Virus record (IMG/VR): IMGVR_UViG_3300023184_000039
Coordinates: 62,001 to 126,000 of that record
Strand: one strand, 5' to 3'
Length of the DNA: 64,000 bases
Source of the DNA: a virus
In this document: positions 59,756-64,000 of the stretch, piece after piece
How positions within the stretch are numbered: the first letter of the stretch is position 1
Layout of the letters: the number at the start of each line of letters is the position of its first letter
Notes under the pieces: generated by a model
The model's input: the letters and a program-made list of their open reading frames with translations, nothing else
Databases searched by the model: none
Told to the model about the DNA's origin: nothing
Made by a program: the position numbers and the translations under genes

Positions 59756-60003
59756 TTCCTACGTCTCTGACGTTGTCTGAGAGTAGTCGCGCCCCATATG
59801 CCGTGAAGCTTCGGGTATGAATTAGCGAACTCGCCGCACTCAATGAGAACCGGACAAGTTTTGCATATTTCGACGGCCTTGCGGGTGCCGGTATTAGCTT
59901 CGCCACGTTCCGGGAACCACCAGCTCGTTGGGAGCCCTCTACAATCGCCATCAAATCGAGGAACCGGTATTTCATCTTCGAGTATCTCGATATCGTGAAA
60001 CAT
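59743..60003 (-). CDS. Second WhiB-family Fe-S transcription factor
   Basis: 86 residues. Cys21, then C-x2-C-x5-C (Cys47, 50, 56), GIWGATT and a basic tail RQRQRRRNQ. The spacing and W-W-F-P segment are typical of WhiB. Distinct from the WhiB at 53.4 kb, which has GVWGG and a longer basic region. Together they give the phage two Fe-S switches. Confidence 0.92.
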   Translation of the reverse strand: MFHDIEILEDEIPVPRFDGDCRGLPTSWWFPERGEANTGTRKAVEICKTCPVLIECGEFANSYPKLHGIWGATTLRQRQRRRNQTK

Positions 60004-60031
60004 CTGGTCACCATATCGGGACTTGGGCGGT

Positions 60032-61888
60032 TTACAACCCTATTCTTTTCATAAACGCAGCCGCTACATCTTGCCCGGAAGCTCCTTCGATAGCTTCTGT
60101 TACAATCGAGAGCTTACGCTGCAGTAAATTGTAAATATCTTCATCAATCGAGTTCTCCATCAGCGCGTACGTGGCCGTAACTGACCCGGTTTGCCCAATT
60201 CGATGCAATCGACTAAATGTTTGCTGCACGTCGGCGGGCGTCCAGGGCAGTTCGACAAACAAAATGTCTTGCGCCGCTGTCAATGTGTGCCCGGTCTTCG
60301 CCGCTTGTATTGAAAGAACGATTACCGGAGCTTCTTCGACGCTTGATTCCTGGAATATCTTCTTATTTTCTTCGATTTGCTCGACAGTCATACCGCCTTG
60401 TATCTTCAGGCCGCCGAACCGCTGCGCTAAAGCATCAACAATGTCCCGATGGTGAGCCGCAACCACAACTTTCTTCCCGGCGTCTACACGTTCCTCAATC
60501 CACTCGATTACAGCCGGCATTTTGGCATATGCGGCCAGTCGACGCAGCACGCTTATCTTCGCAAGCTGAGTTGGCACGTCTAGGCCGCTGTTATCCCGCA
60601 AAAACGTAGAAACATCGTCTTCTGCGGCTTGATATTCCTTCTTTCCGGCTGTCGAGCCCTCAAATGTAACAATCGAGTGCATCACCGGGGGCAATTCTGT
60701 TAAAACTTGCGCCTTTGTACGCCGGATATAACACGTCGAGCGCAATAAATCGTTCAATTCATCAAGATTTGAGTTACCTTCGAGGTGCCATTGGCCCCAT
60801 TTGTCCTGGAACGCAGCGCAATAGCGGCGATAAAAGCCCCAGCGGCCGCCAAACTTGTTTAATTGGCCAAGAAGTTCAAGCTGCGGCGCATATTCTGCGG
60901 GTTTTGACGTTACCGGAGTGCCAGTTAGGCACAATATCGGGACTTCCGCACCAGAAGCGCGGGTCATTTTGAGTGCACTCTTTGTACGTTGAGCCGGAAA
61001 GCTCTTCAGATAGTGAGATTCATCAAAAATGTATGCATTTAGCCCGGTCAGCTGCCGCTCCCAGGCCGTAATGTTGGAATAACCGACAATAACTACGTCA
61101 AAGCTGCCGCGTTCCGGGAAGTTTTTTCGATTTTTTACAACTTTTACGCGTCTACTGGGAGCCCACTTTGCATATTCAGCGGCCCAGTTGATGGTTAAGT
61201 TGGCGGGGCACGTCACAACCGCTGGAAAACATTCGATTTTTTGAGAAATTACCTCGAGCGCAACGATGGCCTGGATGGTTTTACCCAATCCCATCTCATC
61301 AGCTATGAATGTTCTTCGCGCGCGAGCCGCATAATTGACTCCGGCCCGCTGATATGGCATCAGTCCCGTGAATCCTTCGATTATTTGCTCTGTTCCGGTA
61401 GCTCGACTTGCGTCTCGAAGCTCATTTAGTCGATTATCGACGTTTTTTGCAAGCTCCCGGAGCTCAACTGGGACGTGAATTTGGAATGTTTCGGCCCATT
61501 TTATGCACTGCTGCAGCGAAGTTACTGGGCTGCGCCAAGCTTTTGACTTGGAATGCCACGTTATTCCCGGTATTTGTTTAACGCTGCGCACTTTCACCGG
61601 GTCATACCCGAAAGAAAGGTAAATAAACTCGCCAGACTGCGTCAGTCCCGACATATTGGACATCGGCCGCTCGGGTAACGTCAGAATTAGGACATCCGAC
61701 TCGATTACGAAGCTATTTTTTTGGGCGAATACTCGAGCTTGTTCAAGACTTGATACTGGAACACTCCATAAATGGGCTACTTTATCCCACTTGCTACCCG
61801 GTATCGCTTTTATCTCGGCTACTTGCTTGACATCATACGGGAAGTCAAACACCAATACATTGTTCATCAGTATTAGGCGAGAAGTCAC
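60032..61888 (-). CDS. SNF2-family helicase, SMARCAL1-like
   Basis: 618 residues. GTG 61888 sits 6 nt after TACATT on the minus strand; an ATG 21 nt further in is the alternative. Two N-terminal repeats contain a Trp-x-Val/Arg-x-Pro-Val unit (about 30-50 and 108-125), resembling the HARP/annealing-helicase N-terminus. Helicase motifs: DEMGLGKT (197-204), DESH (289-292), LTGTP, and SRLHRIGQ near 575. Such enzymes rewind or remodel DNA forks; phage copies are common and probably act in replication or recombination. Confidence 0.93.
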   Translation of the reverse strand: MTSRLILMNNVLVFDFPYDVKQVAEIKAIPGSKWDKVAHLWSVPVSSLEQARVFAQKNSFVIESDVLILTLPERPMSNMSGLTQSGEFIYLSFGYDPVKVRSVKQIPGITWHSKSKAWRSPVTSLQQCIKWAETFQIHVPVELRELAKNVDNRLNELRDASRATGTEQIIEGFTGLMPYQRAGVNYAARARRTFIADEMGLGKTIQAIVALEVISQKIECFPAVVTCPANLTINWAAEYAKWAPSRRVKVVKNRKNFPERGSFDVVIVGYSNITAWERQLTGLNAYIFDESHYLKSFPAQRTKSALKMTRASGAEVPILCLTGTPVTSKPAEYAPQLELLGQLNKFGGRWGFYRRYCAAFQDKWGQWHLEGNSNLDELNDLLRSTCYIRRTKAQVLTELPPVMHSIVTFEGSTAGKKEYQAAEDDVSTFLRDNSGLDVPTQLAKISVLRRLAAYAKMPAVIEWIEERVDAGKKVVVAAHHRDIVDALAQRFGGLKIQGGMTVEQIEENKKIFQESSVEEAPVIVLSIQAAKTGHTLTAAQDILFVELPWTPADVQQTFSRLHRIGQTGSVTATYALMENSIDEDIYNLLQRKLSIVTEAIEGASGQDVAAAFMKRIGL

Positions 61889-61894
61889 CTACAT

Positions 61895-61910
61895 AATGTA
61901 GCATTGTCCA
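61895..61910. promoter_or_regulatory. Divergent overlapping -10 boxes
   Basis: On plus, TAGCAT (61899-61904) is 6 nt before ATG 61911. On minus, TACATT (complement of 61895-61900) is 6 nt before GTG 61888. The boxes overlap by 2 nt and there is no GCGTCCCA element. Confidence 0.5.
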
Positions 61911-62144
61911 ATGGAACAAGAAGACTTTGATGAACTATCCGCGCCGATTATCCAGGATGCGAACGTACTCAAGACCAAAATATCCCAACTTGAGACGAAG
62001 GTAAGCGAATTACAGAAACAACTTTCAGAAGTGCTGCGCTCTGCATCAGACGTTGGCCGACTTGACAAGAGTTGGATGTCCGACAATAGTTCTCTCGGAG
62101 CTAAGGCCGGCACTATCGCTGACAGGATGAACAAGAAGAAGTAA
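61911..62144 (+). CDS. Coiled-coil protein
   Basis: 77 residues. A heptad segment KTKISQLETKVSELQKQLSE near the middle, with basic ends. Likely oligomerises. Leaderless geometry at the start. Function unknown. Confidence 0.66.
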   Translation: MEQEDFDELSAPIIQDANVLKTKISQLETKVSELQKQLSEVLRSASDVGRLDKSWMSDNSSLGAKAGTIADRMNKKK

Positions 62145-62222
62145 TAAAGTGCTAGTATTGTTCTCGCACTCGTCTACCTGCTCCTTATCGTCGGGATTTG
62201 TGGTTAGCGCTAGGCGAGTGCA

Positions 62223-62528
62223 CTATTCGTAATAACCGTCATTGTATCTATCATCGTTGATTGCATCAAGAAAGTCATTCTGCTTTGGTGGAAGTGGAAC
62301 AACCTCTTGTAAATAGAGAAATGCAAAATACAACAATGCGGCAAGAAACAATAGGAACATTCGAGTTAGTCCGATGTATCCAAGCAACATAAATATCGGC
62401 CTGAACATAAATCGTGGAACGATTGCAAATATCACAACCGACGAGATGACCGGGTGCTCTTTCATTCGCACAAGTGTGTTGGCCGCATAATCCCAACTCT
62501 TATTTTTGATGATATTCAGTTTGCTCAC
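62223..62528 (-). CDS. Membrane protein with two hydrophobic segments
   Basis: 101 residues. Hydrophobic stretches about residues 28-50 and 54-75 (FMFRPIFMLLGYIGLTRM and FLLFLAALLYFAFLYL), then an acidic C-terminus (DDRYNDGYYE). Could alter the host membrane; a holin is an alternative. No ribosome site is obvious. Confidence 0.62.
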   Translation of the reverse strand: MSKLNIIKNKSWDYAANTLVRMKEHPVISSVVIFAIVPRFMFRPIFMLLGYIGLTRMFLLFLAALLYFAFLYLQEVVPLPPKQNDFLDAINDDRYNDGYYE

Positions 62529-62532
62529 ACCT

Positions 62533-62802
62533 TTACTCTACAGACTCTAGGAAGTCATAGAGGTGAAGTGTGTCCAATACTTGCTCAATGAGTGCATAGT
62601 TCACACCGTGAAATGTAATTCCCTCTGGGAGTTGCATCTCATAACCCTCATCACCAAACTCGGCGTAGTGGTCAAGTGCCATCTCGGCAACTTTAACAAG
62701 TGAGATTGGCAGCGATGGATAATGATTGTAAATGAGATGGTCTACGAGGAGTTGGTGGCGATATTCCACCAACCCCTCGCTTGACAAGATTGAGTCAGTC
62801 AT
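62533..62802 (-). CDS. Hypothetical protein
   Basis: 89 residues from ATG 62802, coupled to the upstream stop (TAATG); a longer frame is a shadow. Helical, acidic, His-rich (QLLVDHLIYNHYPSLP). Function unknown. Confidence 0.64.
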   Translation of the reverse strand: MTDSILSSEGLVEYRHQLLVDHLIYNHYPSLPISLVKVAEMALDHYAEFGDEGYEMQLPEGITFHGVNYALIEQVLDTLHLYDFLESVE

Positions 62803-63032
62803 TACTTGGACAACCTTGTGTATTCGTACGACTGGCTGATGACATTCGAGTGAAGTGCTGAACCGATTGACTCGGCTCCGATGACTGCCTTGACCGTTGC
62901 GAGCGAGACACCTGAATAGCAATAGGTGACACCACTTGTGAACGTTACGAACAACAATTCGTTCGCATACTGAAGGTCACGAACAGACGATGACTCGCCT
63001 GCGAGTGAGAAGGTGATTACTGGAGTTGCCAC
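62802..63032 (-). CDS. Stand-alone KTSC-domain protein
   Basis: 76 residues from GTG 63032, with AAAGAGG upstream; an alternative GTG at 63065 is leaderless (TATGAT, 6 nt). Reads SSSVRDLQYANELLFVTFTS, then GVTYCYSGV and IGSALHSNVISQSYEYTR, the KTSC pattern. The same domain occurs five times in the 12-kb gene. KTSC domains have no firm function. Confidence 0.7.
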   Translation of the reverse strand: MATPVITFSLAGESSSVRDLQYANELLFVTFTSGVTYCYSGVSLATVKAVIGAESIGSALHSNVISQSYEYTRLSK

Positions 63033-63071
63033 AATGTCCTCTTTCCGTAGTTGGTTATTTGCCACAAAGAC

Positions 63072-63102
63072 ATCATAGCCAAGTGGGACGCTTATGAGAC
63101 AA
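63072..63102 (-). promoter_or_regulatory. GCGTCCCA promoter P9
   Basis: Minus strand: GGTCGAA, TTGTCT, a 19-nt spacer with GCGTCCCA, TATGAT, GTCTTT, then GTG 63065. Same GGTCGAA flank as P5. Confidence 0.8.
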
Positions 63103-63119
63103 TTCGACCCTATGGCCAC

Positions 63120-63150
63120 TTGTCTCACGAGCGTCCCAAGTGGGTATTAT
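63120..63150 (+). promoter_or_regulatory. GCGTCCCA promoter P10 (leaderless)
   Basis: TTGTCT (63120-63125), a 19-nt spacer with GCGTCCCA, TATTAT (63145-63150), GTACCT, ATG 63157. Divergent from P9. Confidence 0.82.
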
Positions 63151-63156
63151 GTACCT

Positions 63157-63405
63157 ATGACAACACAAATAAACGACAACGAGGTAATCATCAACACTCG
63201 CTCCTGTATGCATTGTGGGCAGACTGGCGAACTTGTTGTTCGCTACGAGTCCGTAGAGATGCGACAGAGTGGTATGTCTGTCCAAGAAGCTTTTTGGTAT
63301 TTGGCAGCACCACAACGAGAGCAAATTATCTCGGGAACTCATCCTCATTGTTGGGAGCAGATGTTTGGGCAGGACTGCGATGACGATGACGATGACGATG
63401 AATAA
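63157..63405 (+). CDS. Small zinc-knuckle protein with Asp run
   Basis: 82 residues from ATG 63157, leaderless start. CMHCGQ near the N-terminus and a later HPHCW make a possible zinc site; ends in seven consecutive Asp, with GAT/GAC trinucleotide repeats at 63380-63400. Function unknown; early-region gene. Confidence 0.7.
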   Translation: MTTQINDNEVIINTRSCMHCGQTGELVVRYESVEMRQSGMSVQEAFWYLAAPQREQIISGTHPHCWEQMFGQDCDDDDDDDE

Positions 63406-63436
63406 TTGTCTCACGAGCGTCCCAACTGGGTACACT
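63406..63436 (+). promoter_or_regulatory. GCGTCCCA promoter P11
   Basis: TTGTCT (63406-63411) starts right after the previous stop; a 19-nt spacer with GCGTCCCA, TACACT (63431-63436), and a leader with ACGAGGA to ATG 63466. Confidence 0.82.
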
Positions 63437-63465
63437 TACTTCACCTACTACGAAACGAGGAACTG

Positions 63466-63819
63466 ATGGCTACAACGACAATGCAAGATTGCTGGAGTGA
63501 TGTAGAATATGCACTCAATGATGCGAAACTCATCGCATTCGATGGCTGCCACAAGATTTATCTTGCGATGGATGACATTGAGGCGAAGTGGTTTGTGGAT
63601 AATTACAACGGTAAAGGTTGTGATGACCGAACCTTTCTCGGCTCGCCCGATGAGATGCTCGCAACTATTCGCACTTGGTGGGATGAGTCTTGTGGACTTC
63701 GCTTCATCAATGCCGTATCGCACAACGAGCAAGACCCCAATGCTGGCTTCGTCACTCTCATCCCACAAGGTGCAGAGGATGAAGTAGAGGTCGATGAGGA
63801 TGAGGATGACGATGAGTAA
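63466..63819 (+). CDS. Acidic-tailed hypothetical protein
   Basis: 117 residues from ATG 63466. An alpha/beta body with AFDGCHKIYLAMDDIEAKWF and WDESCGLRFINAVSH, then an acidic tail (EDEVEVDEDEDDDE). No family recognised. Confidence 0.68.
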   Translation: MATTTMQDCWSDVEYALNDAKLIAFDGCHKIYLAMDDIEAKWFVDNYNGKGCDDRTFLGSPDEMLATIRTWWDESCGLRFINAVSHNEQDPNAGFVTLIPQGAEDEVEVDEDEDDDE

Positions 63820-63964
63820 TCCAATAGAAGTGGACCTAGATACAGGACTAACAACGTGTTGCCTCGCCTACACAACTTATATGGATGATGGCAACGATGG
63901 TTGGATTGAGTGTTGCAAGGCTTGCTATGCAGAGATATCTGGCTGGGCCGGAGTTGCCCACTAG
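63812..63964 (+). CDS. Small Cys-rich protein
   Basis: 50 residues, ATG overlapping the previous gene by 8 nt. Two double-Cys pairs (TTCCLAY, ECCKACYAE) suggest a metal or disulfide core. Its TAG stop lies in the next promoter. Confidence 0.6.
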   Translation: MSNPIEVDLDTGLTTCCLAYTTYMDDGNDGWIECCKACYAEISGWAGVAH

Positions 63965-63992
63965 TCTCACAAGCGTCCCATTGGGATACGAT
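63962..63992 (+). promoter_or_regulatory. GCGTCCCA promoter P12
   Basis: TAGTCT (63962-63967), a 19-nt spacer with GCGTCCCA, TACGAT (63987-63992). The gene it drives lies beyond the right edge. Confidence 0.8.
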
Positions 63993-64000
63993 TACTTCAC

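Noticed and set aside
62166-62221. GCACTCG/CGAGTGC inverted repeat as a terminator
   Set aside because: Only 7 bp with a 42-nt loop and no T-run; too weak to call, although it sits between convergent genes.
63380-63402. Trinucleotide GAT/GAC run as a CRISPR-like or satellite repeat
   Set aside because: It encodes the poly-Asp tail of the gene in frame; no spacers.
1-64000. Integrase, transposase, att site or lysogeny repressor
   Set aside because: None recognisable. Small HTH and RHH proteins are present but nothing marks them as a prophage repressor, so lifestyle is left open.

Overview
The window looks like part of a tailed double-stranded DNA phage that infects an actinobacterium. It carries an HK97-type portal, a prohead protease and a major capsid protein. 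The host signals are two WhiB-family iron-sulfur regulators (otherwise found in Actinomycetota and their phages), an actinobacterial-type ferredoxin, a B12-dependent ribonucleotide reductase, and many predicted leaderless start codons placed 6 nt after a TANNNT box. No integrase, recognisable lysogeny repressor or transposase is visible. Tail genes and the large terminase are absent, so the genome is clearly larger than the window. Domain calls are made by eye from motifs; no database was searched.

Layout. 1-25.7 kb (+): head module. It holds a portal (cut by the left edge), a 12-kb gene whose product starts with a prohead protease and continues as a roughly 3,980-residue multidomain protein, an acidic protein with a Cys cluster, a second large protein with a metallopeptidase motif, several unknown conserved proteins, and the major capsid protein followed by a clear terminator. 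25.7-27.5 kb (+): Dps-like ferritin, nuclease, Cys-rich protein and ferredoxin. 27.5-32.7 kb (-): unknown proteins, a TauD-like dioxygenase, tRNA-Asn, tRNA-Arg, an HNH nuclease and class II ribonucleotide reductase. 32.7-36.7 kb: small mixed-strand genes, a DUF932 protein, a possible virion protein with its own hairpin and terminator, a lipoprotein and a holin-like membrane protein. 37-40.1 kb (+): cytosine-C5 DNA methyltransferase with a repeat-rich middle, and an asparagine-oxygenase-like dioxygenase flanked by a 15-nt direct repeat. 40.1-48.6 kb (+): a repeat-rich control region and a second giant protein (2,693 residues) with three metallopeptidase-like modules, ParB-like, exonuclease and acetyltransferase-like parts. 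48.6-64 kb: densely packed early-type genes on both strands, including an HTH (terminase small subunit-like) protein, primase/helicase, WhiB x2, SSB, a secreted transglycosylase, a SNF2 helicase, a possible ADP-ribosyltransferase and many small unknowns.

Two features stand out. First, the two giant proteins, 27 kb apart, are punctuated by the same short linker, roughly (P/A/E)-L-G-S-R-(S/G), about 24 times in the first and about 8 in the second. The first carries the prohead protease at its own N-terminus. The simplest reading is that the linker is the maturation protease's cut site, and that both are polyproteins releasing a cargo of small effector domains (KTSC, ArdC/metallopeptidase, HTH, exonuclease, acetyltransferase) into or from the capsid. 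This is a hypothesis. Second, twelve copies of a previously unfamiliar promoter-like element, TTGTCTCA-N3-GCGTCCCA followed at a fixed distance by TANNNT, drive genes on both strands from 49.6 kb to the right edge. In many cases the start codon sits exactly 6 nt after the -10 box, predicting leaderless mRNAs.
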